Source: Bacteroidota bacterium
Lineage (GTDB): Bacteria; Bacteroidota; Bacteroidia; Bacteroidales; UBA1556
Length of the DNA stretch: 7,622 nucleotides
NCBI GenBank assembly: GCA_003973505.1
Contig: QNXT01000230.1
Span: forward strand, 1 to 7,622
Direction: 5' to 3'
The notes below the pieces were generated by a model. That model saw only the letters and a list, made by a program, of their open reading frames with translations, ran no database searches and had not been told where the DNA came from. Each line of letters begins with the position of its first letter. Within the stretch, counting starts at the first letter, position 1. Positions 1 through 6,066 of the stretch are shown one piece after another. A program made the position numbers and the translations under genes.

Positions 1-115
1 TAGTATTATTAATGCTTTTATCAGAATAATAGGGGTACAAGAAATCTTGACTTTTTCTATTTTAGATTATCTCAATTTCTTTCCTAGCACATCAAATTAC
101 GAAATAGCCTACTGA
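1..115 (+). CDS. possible 3' end of an unrecognised gene, cut by the left edge
   Basis: A reading frame is open from the left edge (first full codon at base 2) for 37 codons and ends at a TGA at 113-115. The translated tail is rich in Ile, Leu and Phe, with charged or polar residues interspersed, and ends in NYEIAY. I do not recognise a family. The other two plus frames close within the first few codons, and on the minus strand no start-initiated frame is seen here. An open frame of this length can arise by chance in AT-rich DNA, so this is only a candidate C-terminus. The following tRNA has its own promoter, so the two need not share a transcript. Sequence to the left of the window would settle it. 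Confidence 0.25.
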   Translation, partial: SIINAFIRIIGVQEILTFSILDYLNFFPSTSNYEIAY

Positions 116-170
116 TTGTATAATTTAAAAATTAAGCATCAATTTTTCTATTTTCAGTAATAAAAAGAAT

Positions 171-178
171 TAACTTTG
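171..178 (+). promoter_or_regulatory. -7 promoter element for tRNA-Pro
   Basis: TAACTTTG is an exact match to the Bacteroidota -7 consensus TAnnTTTG. It lies 60 bases upstream of the mature tRNA 5' end, leaving a leader of roughly 50 nt to be removed by RNase P. No clear -33 TTTG sits at the usual 19-21 base spacing; only T-rich sequence is found around 145-155. The exact -7 match and its place directly upstream of a stable RNA gene support the call. Confidence 0.6.
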
Positions 179-238
179 CCGTTCCAAATTGAGGATGTTG
201 GTAAATAGCTTCTCGAGGAAAAAGACTTATCAAATAAT

Positions 239-311
<73 letters not shown>

Positions 312-320
312 CAAATATTA

Positions 321-356
321 AAAGCCTTTACAAACTAAGTTTGTGAAGGCTTTTTT
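321..356 (+). terminator. intrinsic terminator of tRNA-Pro
   Basis: A 15-bp stem (321-335 with 339-353, one G-U pair, loop TAA at 336-338) is followed directly by a T run through 356. This is a textbook Rho-independent terminator for the tRNA transcript. Its 3' arm also contains the TTTG proposed as the -33 element of the ruvX promoter. Confidence 0.9.
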
Positions 357-369
357 CTTTATACCTTTG
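340..369 (+). promoter_or_regulatory. promoter of the ruvX-def-TPR cluster
   Basis: The -7 element TACCTTTG at 362-369 exactly matches TAnnTTTG. A TTTG at 340-343 lies 18 bases upstream, close to the usual 19-21 spacing for a -33 box in this phylum. The -33 box falls inside the 3' arm of the tRNA terminator. Transcription would start a few bases after 369, almost at the ruvX ATG at 379, giving a very short or absent 5' leader. The location and double match support it; the start site is inferred. Confidence 0.7.
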
Positions 370-378
370 CAGCCGATT

Positions 379-792
379 ATGGGAAGAATAATGGCTATCG
401 ATTACGGACAAAAGCGCATTGGCTTGGCGGTTACTGATGAACATCAGATTATTGCCACAGGCCTTGATACGGTGCATGTAAAAGATATTCATAATTATAT
501 CAAAGATTATGTAAAGCGTGAACCTGTGGAGACCTTTGTGGTTGGTGAGCCTTTTCAAATGGATGATACCCCTTCCGAATCGGCAAAATATATTGCTCCA
601 TTTATTAATTGGTTGAGAAATACTTTTCCGGAAATTCCTGTGGAACGGATTGATGAGCGATTTACTTCGCAAATGGCTTTTCAAGCAATGATTGATGGAG
701 GTATGAAAAAGAAAGCAAGGAGAAATAAGGGTATGATTGATAAAATTAGTGCGGTAATTATCTTGCAATCGTATTTAGAATCAAAACAGTAG
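379..792 (+). CDS. ruvX: RuvX/YqgF family nuclease (Holliday-junction resolvase-like, 16S rRNA processing)
   Basis: This 137-residue protein has the normal length for the YqgF/RuvX family, an RNase H-like fold nuclease linked to pre-16S rRNA 5'-end maturation and able in some species to cut Holliday junctions. Family landmarks are in order: the first strand IDYGQKRIGLAVTD with catalytic Asp8 (residues 7-20), VVGEP (54-58), RIDERFTSQMA with the acidic pair D92/E93 (90-100), and the last acidic site in DKISAVIILQSYLE (D121). The frame stays open upstream to a GTG at 343, but that start lies inside the tRNA terminator and upstream of the likely transcription start. The family-typical N-terminus MGRI begins at the ATG at 379, so I chose that start. 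No Shine-Dalgarno sequence is visible and the message may be nearly leaderless. def begins four bases after the stop, so the two are almost certainly cotranscribed. Confidence 0.95.
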   Translation: MGRIMAIDYGQKRIGLAVTDEHQIIATGLDTVHVKDIHNYIKDYVKREPVETFVVGEPFQMDDTPSESAKYIAPFINWLRNTFPEIPVERIDERFTSQMAFQAMIDGGMKKKARRNKGMIDKISAVIILQSYLESKQ

Positions 793-796
793 AATT

Positions 797-1369
797 ATGA
801 TATTGCCAATATTAGCATACGGACATCCTAATTTGCGAAAAATCGCGGAGGATATTGATGTAAACTACCCCAACCTGGATAAGTTGTTGGATGATATGTT
901 TGAGACCATGTATGCCTCAAATGGTGTAGGGCTTGCTGCACCACAAGTGAATAAAGGGATTCGCTTATTTGTTATTGATGCATCACCCTATGCCGAGGAA
1001 ATGCCAGAGTTGGCTGATTTCAAAAAAGTGTTTTTTAATGCACAAATTGTTGAAGAGTCGGGCGAAGAATGGGCTTTTAATGAGGGCTGTTTGAGTGTGC
1101 CAAAAATTAATGAGGACGTAATGCGTAAACCCAAAATTAAGATTACGTATTATGATCAGGATTGGAATTATCAAGAAGATGAGTATGATGGCGTTATAGC
1201 TCGTATTATTCAGCATGAGTACGACCATTTGGAAGGAGTGCTTTTTGTGGATCGAGTTTCTACCATTCGTAAGACTTTATTAAGAGGAAAGTTAAATGAT
1301 ATAGCCAAAGGGAAAGTAAAGGTGGATTATCGTATGATTTTTCCGGCAATGAAAAAGGGGAGAAGATAA
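797..1369 (+). CDS. def: peptide deformylase
   Basis: Peptide deformylase removes the formyl group from the N-terminal methionine of nascent proteins at the ribosome exit; it is a metal enzyme, usually Fe2+ in vivo. The 190-residue protein carries all three signature motifs: GVGLAAPQ at 43-50, EGCLSVP at 96-102 and HEYDH at 140-144. Metal ligands are C98, H140 and H144, with E141 as the catalytic acid/base. The segment at about 62-75 is an acidic loop (SPYAEEMPELADF) between motifs 1 and 2. The second position of the third motif pair is Tyr (HEYDH), a common alternative to HEMDH or HEFDH. The ATG is four bases after the ruvX stop and the next gene follows 13 bases after its own stop, so it is the middle gene of a three-gene unit. 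Confidence 0.97.
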   Translation: MILPILAYGHPNLRKIAEDIDVNYPNLDKLLDDMFETMYASNGVGLAAPQVNKGIRLFVIDASPYAEEMPELADFKKVFFNAQIVEESGEEWAFNEGCLSVPKINEDVMRKPKIKITYYDQDWNYQEDEYDGVIARIIQHEYDHLEGVLFVDRVSTIRKTLLRGKLNDIAKGKVKVDYRMIFPAMKKGRR

Positions 1370-1382
1370 AAAACGAAGTATT

Positions 1383-1916
1383 ATGAAGAATAAGATTGTA
1401 TTAGGCCTATTGGCATTGGTATTTTTGGTATCATGTCAGCAAAAAACAAGTCAATCCACTCAGGAGAACTTGAAAAGTAAAGTAATGGTGCTACAGAAGC
1501 AATTGATGAAGAATACGGCAAATATTTCTGTTGCTCAAGGCGATTCTATGGTCGATTTATATATAGAGTATGCAAATACTTATCCTGATGATTCCATTTC
1601 GGTAGAATATTTATATCGTGCAGCAGGAGTGCAAATGGGTATGGAAAAGAATAAAGATTGTTTGGCTACTCTTACAATGATTGAAGAACGTTATCCCAAA
1701 AGTGATATCATACCCTCGGTATTGCAATTAAAAGCTTTTATATACGACACGAAGTTTCAAGACTTTGATAAAGCGAAGGCTGCAATTGATGAGTTGATAG
1801 AGAAATTTCCTGATGATAAGCTTGTCCCAAATGCAAAAGCTTATCGTGATATGATTGGAAAAGATCCGGAAGAACTTTTTCGAAGAGTCGATTCAGCGGA
1901 GGCTGTTACAAATTAA
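1383..1916 (+). CDS. small TPR-like lipoprotein of the ruvX-def cluster
   Basis: A 177-residue protein of unknown specific function. Residues 1-18 form a lipoprotein signal peptide: KNK, a hydrophobic stretch, then LVSC with Cys18 as the lipidated residue. The residues after Cys18 (QQKTSQ) are not acidic, so there is no sign of the Bacteroidota surface-export signal and the protein probably faces the periplasm. The mature part is helical. Paired helices at roughly 53-68, 72-105 and 108-143 each end in YP or FP turns (TYPDD, RYPKSD, KFPDD), as in BamD- or YbgF-type tetratricopeptide repeats. Such repeats generally mediate protein-protein contacts. TPR genes directly after def are familiar in Bacteroidales, but I know no assigned role. 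The stop codon overlaps the stop of convergent cdaA by four bases. Confidence 0.85.
   Translation: MKNKIVLGLLALVFLVSCQQKTSQSTQENLKSKVMVLQKQLMKNTANISVAQGDSMVDLYIEYANTYPDDSISVEYLYRAAGVQMGMEKNKDCLATLTMIEERYPKSDIIPSVLQLKAFIYDTKFQDFDKAKAAIDELIEKFPDDKLVPNAKAYRDMIGKDPEELFRRVDSAEAVTN
1913..1916. other. shared convergent stop codons (TTAA)
   Basis: TTAA supplies TAA (1914-1916) to the plus-strand TPR lipoprotein gene and, read on the minus strand, TAA (1915-1913) to cdaA. A short AT-rich hairpin, TTAAGT (1913-1918) with ACTTAA (1922-1927), spans the overlap. No convincing T-tracted terminator is seen for either gene. Confidence 0.85.
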
Positions 1917-2707
1917 GTTGTACTTAAATTGTTTCCAAATTCTTGTTCTAATTTTTCCTTAATCTCGGAAATAGGTACTTTCGTATGTAACTCGCCTTTA
2001 TCTGTATAGGCAAATTTACCTGTTTGCTCCGATACGATGATGGTAAGTGCATCCGTATTTTCGGAAAGTCCCATTGCGGCTCTGTGACGAAGACCATAAT
2101 CAGCAGGAAAATTGGGGTTTTTAGTTACAGGAAGTACACATCGAGCACTTACGATTTTATTATTCGTAATAATCATTGCACCATCATGTAGAGGATTGTT
2201 TTTATAGAAAATACTCTCAATCAAGGGTGCTGATATAATTCCATCAATTCTTTCTCCGGATTCTAATACTTCGAGTAGTTCGTTTTCACGGGTGATAACA
2301 ATAAGTGCCCCGGTAAGTGTTTCGCTCATATTAATGCATGCACTCACAATGGCATCAATGTTTAGGGAGCTTGATTCTGCACCTATTTTATGGAATAGTT
2401 TCGAAACGGAATGTCTTCTACCAAAACTAAGTTTCCCGAGCATTAAAAGAAAACTTCTAATTTCTTGTTGGAATACAATAATAAGGGCTAATACACCAAC
2501 GCTAATAAACTGTCCGAGAATTTCGTTGAGCATTCGCATTTGAAGCATACCCACAAGCTTCCAAATGAAGTACACGGAAATGAGTCCAACAAAAATATTA
2601 ATGGCAACGGTGCCTTTCACAAGCTTGTAAATGGCGTATATTAAATAGGCTACCAACAATATGTCGATAATGTCTGATATTCCTATGTCGATAAATAATG
2701 CTACCAA
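1913..2707 (-). CDS. cdaA: diadenylate cyclase CdaA (c-di-AMP synthase)
   Basis: CdaA is a membrane-bound enzyme that joins two ATP to make the second messenger c-di-AMP, which controls potassium/osmolyte balance and envelope homeostasis in bacteria that use it. The 264 residues follow the family plan: three N-terminal membrane segments (about 10-30, 34-52 and 64-80), a linker ending in the EIRSFLLMLG helix, then the DAC domain from about 105. The active-site motifs are intact: DGA at 175-177 (PLHDGAMII) and RHR at 207-209 (GLRHRAAMGL), followed by IIVSEQTG (223-230). The only usable initiation codon before the conserved FIDIG segment is TTG at 2707-2705; no in-frame ATG or GTG lies between an upstream in-frame TAA and that point. 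A separate promoter upstream suggests it is transcribed alone. Neither folP nor cdaR is beside it. Confidence 0.95.
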   Translation of the reverse strand: MVALFIDIGISDIIDILLVAYLIYAIYKLVKGTVAINIFVGLISVYFIWKLVGMLQMRMLNEILGQFISVGVLALIIVFQQEIRSFLLMLGKLSFGRRHSVSKLFHKIGAESSSLNIDAIVSACINMSETLTGALIVITRENELLEVLESGERIDGIISAPLIESIFYKNNPLHDGAMIITNNKIVSARCVLPVTKNPNFPADYGLRHRAAMGLSENTDALTIIVSEQTGKFAYTDKGELHTKVPISEIKEKLEQEFGNNLSTT

Positions 2708-2761
2708 AGTAAATGTATTAATGCGAATAAAGTGTGTACTGTTTTTTATGATTATATGTTA

Positions 2762-2794
2762 CAAATGTACAGTATTTTTTCTCGTCATGTCGAA
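2762..2794 (-). promoter_or_regulatory. probable cdaA promoter
   Basis: On the minus strand TACATTTG (2769-2762) exactly matches TAnnTTTG. A weak -33 candidate, TTCG (2794-2791), lies 21 bases upstream. It sits between the peptidase terminator and the cdaA start and would give a 5' leader of about 45-50 nt. Confidence 0.5.
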
Positions 2795-2804
2795 CTCGGC
2801 TTAA

Positions 2805-2842
2805 TAAAAAAATCCGCAAGAAATTGTTTTCTTGCGGATTTT
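2805..2842 (-). terminator. intrinsic terminator of the TPR-peptidase unit
   Basis: A perfect 15-bp stem (2842-2828 with 2823-2809, loop 2827-2824) with a GC-rich core is followed on the minus strand by a run of T. It begins 23 bases after the peptidase stop codon and separates it from cdaA. The A-rich flank on the other side gives a T run on the plus strand too, but no plus-strand gene ends here. Confidence 0.88.
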
Positions 2843-2864
2843 AGATATATGAAAACTTGATTAA

Positions 2865-4970
2865 TTAGTTTTTAAGATTTTCATCAAGAAAACGCTTGAA
2901 TTCGCGTTGCCATACGATGGAGTTTTGTGGTCGGGTTACAAAATGTGATTCTTCGGGAAAGAATAAGAAACGAGCAGGAATTCCTCTTAGTTTGGCTGCA
3001 TTAAATGCTTCCATACTTTGTGTATAAGGAATCCGTAAATCGTTTTCACCAGTAATTACCAAGATTGGGGTATCCCAATTGCCAACAAATTTATGTGGTG
3101 AAAAATCGTAGCTTTTTGGTTTAGGTTTTTCCCAATATGCACCTCCCATATCGTGGTGTACAAAGAAAATCTCCTCAGTAGAAGCATACATCGACTCAAA
3201 ATTATAAATACCACAATGAGCTATAAATGCTTTGAAACGGCCTTCGTGATGTCCCGCAAGATAGTACACAGAGAATCCGCCATAGCTTGCTCCCACAGCA
3301 CCTAAATTATTATTGTCCACATAAGGTTCTTTAGCTAATTCGTCGATGGCTGAAAGGTAGTCTTTCATATTTTGGCCACCATAATCACCACTAATTTGGT
3401 CGTTCCACTCTTGCCCAAATGTGGGTAGTCCGCGACGGTTGGGTGCAACCACGATATAACCATTGGAAGCCATTACCTGGAAGTTCCAACGATAGCTGAA
3501 AAACTGACTTACGGCACTTTGTGGGCCACCTTGGCAATAAAGTAGTGTAGGATAGGTTTTAGTAGAATCGAAGTCAGGTGGATAGATTACCCAAGTTAGC
3601 ATTTGTTTACCGTCGGTAGTGGTAATCCAACGTTTTTCAAAATTTGCAGGATGCAAATGATCTAAAATAGCTTTATTTATAAAACTAATTTGTGTTTGAT
3701 TTCCATTAAAATCAACAGAATAAATATCTGTAGGAACAACCATCGTATTACGACATGCAATCAATTTGTCGCCGTCCAATTGGTATTCGGTATAGTTGTG
3801 GTCGCCATGAGTAATTTGAGTGATTTCTTTTGTAGCAACATCCATTTTGTATAATTGGTAGGTTGCATGAATGCCGCTGATAAAGAATAGGGTAGAGCCA
3901 TCTTTACTCCACTGATAATTGTTTGAACTTTGATCGAAACCTTCGGTTAGTTCTGTCGTTTTACCTGTGGTAAAATCAATCATCATAATGCGCGATTTAT
4001 CCGCCTCGAAACCGGGAGTTGCCATACTACGCCATACGAGCTTTGTTCCGTCAGGAGAATATACAGGGTCGAAATCATAACCGTCAAAGCCCTCTTCGGT
4101 CATATTTGTGGTTTTGCCGGTGGCATAATCATAAATATATATTTCTGAATTGGTTGATATGGCAAAATCTTTTCCATAAAGCTTTTTACAAGCATAGGCT
4201 ATTTTGCTTCCATCGGGCGCCCAATTGATTTGCTCCATTCCGCCCCAGGGGCCAATGGGAGTATCCCATTTTTCACCAGGCATAATATCTGTAATATCAC
4301 CGATTTTGCCATTTTTTACTTCTGCGATAAAAATATGAGAGAAGTTTTCATCAGTCCAATGATCCCAATGACGATACATCAAATCGTCAATGATACGTAC
4401 ATTGGCTTTCTGCATATCGGGATAACGATCCTGAGTTGTTGGCAATACTTTCACGTCTTTAGTGAAAAGAATTTTGCTTCCGTCAGGACTCCATTTGAAG
4501 CCTCCAACACCGCCTTCGATATTTGTAATTTGTTTGGCAGCACTACCGTCAGGATTTACTTCCCACATTTGAACAGAGCCGCTTTTGCCTGAAAGGAAAT
4601 TGATTTTTTTACCATTTGGATTCCATACAGCATTAAATTCACTTCCGTCGAAATCAGTAACTTGTACTGCTTCGCCACCGATTGTTGGCATCACATATAA
4701 ATCACGATTTCCATTATTATTTTCCACACTATAGCGTGAAATACCAAATAATACGAAATTACCATCAGGTGAAACTTCAATTCCACTTACACGACCTAGT
4801 TTCCAAAGTACTTCTGGAGTCATGATATTGGGTAAATCCTCAACATTTTCTACCTTGGTATTATTGCTTGGCTTTTGAGCTGCGGAGTTAGTGTTTCGAT
4901 CTACTTTGATATCGTCGCAGGATACCATAAATAGAACAAAAACGAATAAGATTAAGTTTATTTTTTTCAT
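2865..4970 (-). CDS. S9-family peptidase lipoprotein, dipeptidyl-peptidase 5-like
   Basis: A 701-residue serine peptidase of the prolyl oligopeptidase family (S9), which removes short peptides, typically dipeptides, from oligopeptide N-termini. Residues 1-18 are a lipoprotein signal peptide ending FMVSC, with Cys18 followed by DD; acidic residues there are partly like the Bacteroidota surface-export signal, so outer-membrane or surface anchoring is possible. A low-complexity linker (about 21-45) leads to a beta-propeller with PD40/TolB-type repeats: SPDGNF (67), NPNGKK (117), SPDGSK (161), APDGSK (251), SPDGTK (305), SKDGST (355). The alpha/beta-hydrolase domain follows from about 440. The triad is intact: S562 in GASYGG, D644 in TGEND and H676 in EESH. 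The segments NRRGLPTFGQEWN and DYGGQNMKDYL and the S-D-H spacing resemble, from memory, Porphyromonas gingivalis DPP5. S9 membership is certain; DPP5 specificity is inferred. It lies 23 bases behind the TPR lipoprotein gene with no terminator between. Confidence 0.92.
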   Translation of the reverse strand: MKKINLILFVFVLFMVSCDDIKVDRNTNSAAQKPSNNTKVENVEDLPNIMTPEVLWKLGRVSGIEVSPDGNFVLFGISRYSVENNNGNRDLYVMPTIGGEAVQVTDFDGSEFNAVWNPNGKKINFLSGKSGSVQMWEVNPDGSAAKQITNIEGGVGGFKWSPDGSKILFTKDVKVLPTTQDRYPDMQKANVRIIDDLMYRHWDHWTDENFSHIFIAEVKNGKIGDITDIMPGEKWDTPIGPWGGMEQINWAPDGSKIAYACKKLYGKDFAISTNSEIYIYDYATGKTTNMTEEGFDGYDFDPVYSPDGTKLVWRSMATPGFEADKSRIMMIDFTTGKTTELTEGFDQSSNNYQWSKDGSTLFFISGIHATYQLYKMDVATKEITQITHGDHNYTEYQLDGDKLIACRNTMVVPTDIYSVDFNGNQTQISFINKAILDHLHPANFEKRWITTTDGKQMLTWVIYPPDFDSTKTYPTLLYCQGGPQSAVSQFFSYRWNFQVMASNGYIVVAPNRRGLPTFGQEWNDQISGDYGGQNMKDYLSAIDELAKEPYVDNNNLGAVGASYGGFSVYYLAGHHEGRFKAFIAHCGIYNFESMYASTEEIFFVHHDMGGAYWEKPKPKSYDFSPHKFVGNWDTPILVITGENDLRIPYTQSMEAFNAAKLRGIPARFLFFPEESHFVTRPQNSIVWQREFKRFLDENLKN

Positions 4971-4993
4971 AGTTCTATATTTATTATTTCCAT

Positions 4994-5998
4994 TTATTGA
5001 TCCAATCGGTTTAAGCCTTCAATGGCTTTTTCATAATTATGATGAAGGTTTAATGCCGTTTGGTAGTCTTCTCTTGCTCTTTGTACATCGCCTAATATCT
5101 CATAACATAATCCTCGATTGAAGTATGCTTCATAATAATCCGATTTTACATTAATGGCCTTTGTAAAATAGGGGACAGCTTCCGACTCGGCCTTCAGTAG
5201 TTGCATATAGATATAACCGATATTGTAATATGAATAGGGAAAATTGGGTTTTACTTTAATCAAAGCACGATAAGTATCCAGTGCTTCGTTTAAGTAATCA
5301 TTGTTTTGATAAAACATTCCCAAATTATAATAGGCTATTTCACTGATGGAGTCAATGGCAATAGCATTTTTGAAGAAATCAATTGATAAGGGGTCTTTTT
5401 TTGAAGAATAAATCAATCCCAATTCAATATTGGCATTATAGTTTTTAGGGTCGTTTTTCAGGCATTCCATAAAGTTTTCAATGGCTCGTGCTGTGTCTTT
5501 TAGCTCCTTATACGTATAGGCACGCATAAAATACGCAGTAGCATTATAAGGATCGCCTTCTAAGGCTGCATTTGCATAGGTAAACACCTCCTTGTATTTA
5601 CGAACCATCAAATTGATTTCCCCCATTTTTAATAAAGCTTCCGTGTTTTTGGGTTCTATGCTAAGAACCTTTTTCAAAACCCCCATGGCATTTTTTAATT
5701 GCCCGGCATTCAAATAACAATCAGCTAGTTTTAAGTAGTAATCGGTATTTTCTGGTTCTTGTTTAATCGCAGATTGAATATCTAAAATCGCTTCATTATA
5801 TTGATTCGATTGCATATACAATTCGGCTCGTTTTATAAGATATTCAGCATTAGTGGGGTCGATATCAAGCTTTTTTTGAATCTCGCTCAAACTGGAAGTT
5901 GCTTGCTTTTTTTCTGTGTTTTTTCTTTTATTTTCCTGCTCAGTACATGATACGGTAAAAAGACTAAAAACAATAAGTATGAGGTAGATTTTATTCAT
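4994..5998 (-). CDS. TPR-repeat lipoprotein upstream of the S9 peptidase
   Basis: A 334-residue protein made almost entirely of tetratricopeptide repeats. The signal peptide (1-18) ends TVSC with Cys18 lipidated, followed by TEQENKRK, so no surface-export signal is evident. After a charged linker, eight consecutive 33-35-residue TPR units run from about residue 51 to 325. Each has the usual pattern of small and aromatic residues in helix A and A..Y/F in helix B, and most end in P-N or a similar turn (for example QEPEN, IEPKN, NDPKN, VKPNF). Such solenoids bind peptides or partner proteins; no enzymatic domain is present. The peptidase gene follows after 23 bases, and the two signal peptides are strikingly alike (MNKIYLILIVFSLFTVSC and MKKINLILFVFVLFMVSC). 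A joint envelope role is a reasonable inference, but the specific function is unknown. Confidence 0.88.
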   Translation of the reverse strand: MNKIYLILIVFSLFTVSCTEQENKRKNTEKKQATSSLSEIQKKLDIDPTNAEYLIKRAELYMQSNQYNEAILDIQSAIKQEPENTDYYLKLADCYLNAGQLKNAMGVLKKVLSIEPKNTEALLKMGEINLMVRKYKEVFTYANAALEGDPYNATAYFMRAYTYKELKDTARAIENFMECLKNDPKNYNANIELGLIYSSKKDPLSIDFFKNAIAIDSISEIAYYNLGMFYQNNDYLNEALDTYRALIKVKPNFPYSYYNIGYIYMQLLKAESEAVPYFTKAINVKSDYYEAYFNRGLCYEILGDVQRAREDYQTALNLHHNYEKAIEGLNRLDQ

Positions 5999-6008
5999 TT
6001 TTATTAAG

Positions 6009-6040
6009 AAAATGTATGATGATTAAAAGGAGAATGCAAA
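6009..6040 (-). promoter_or_regulatory. candidate promoter of the TPR-peptidase unit
   Basis: On the minus strand TTTG (6040-6037) is followed after 20 bases by TACATTTT (6016-6009), one mismatch from TAnnTTTG. The spacing is exactly in the expected range. The -33 box lies in the loop of the hairpin after recA. Transcription would start about five bases before the TPR gene ATG at 5998, implying a nearly leaderless message. The mismatch in the final G lowers certainty. Confidence 0.45.
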
Positions 6041-6054
6041 AACATTCTCCTTTT
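6025..6054 (-). terminator. probable terminator after recA
   Basis: A perfect 12-bp stem (6054-6043 with 6036-6025) has a six-base loop (6042-6037). It lies 12 bases past the recA stop. On the minus strand the descending arm ends in TTTT and is followed by AATC, so the T tract is short and termination may be partial, allowing some read-through into the TPR gene. Confidence 0.7.
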
Positions 6055-6066
6055 CTTAAGAATTTA

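Noticed and set aside
127..147. Terminator from the AAAAATT/AATTTTT inverted repeat after the left-edge frame
   Set aside because: The stem is only A-T pairs with a seven-base loop and no clear T tract, which is expected by chance in this AT-rich stretch.
343..378. N-terminal extension of ruvX to a GTG at 343
   Set aside because: It would place coding sequence inside the tRNA terminator and promoter, and the family-typical N-terminus MGRI starts at 379.
328..768. Minus-strand open frame of 146 codons opposite ruvX
   Set aside because: It runs antisense to a well-supported gene, overlaps the terminator, and its translation is rich in His, Asn, Ile and Ser with no recognisable motif.
983..1228. 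Minus-strand open frame opposite def
   Set aside because: It lies wholly within def, where three deformylase motifs fix the real frame.
4019..4592. Two plus-strand open frames within the S9 peptidase gene
   Set aside because: They are antisense shadows of a gene with intact propeller repeats and catalytic triad; their translations show no domain.
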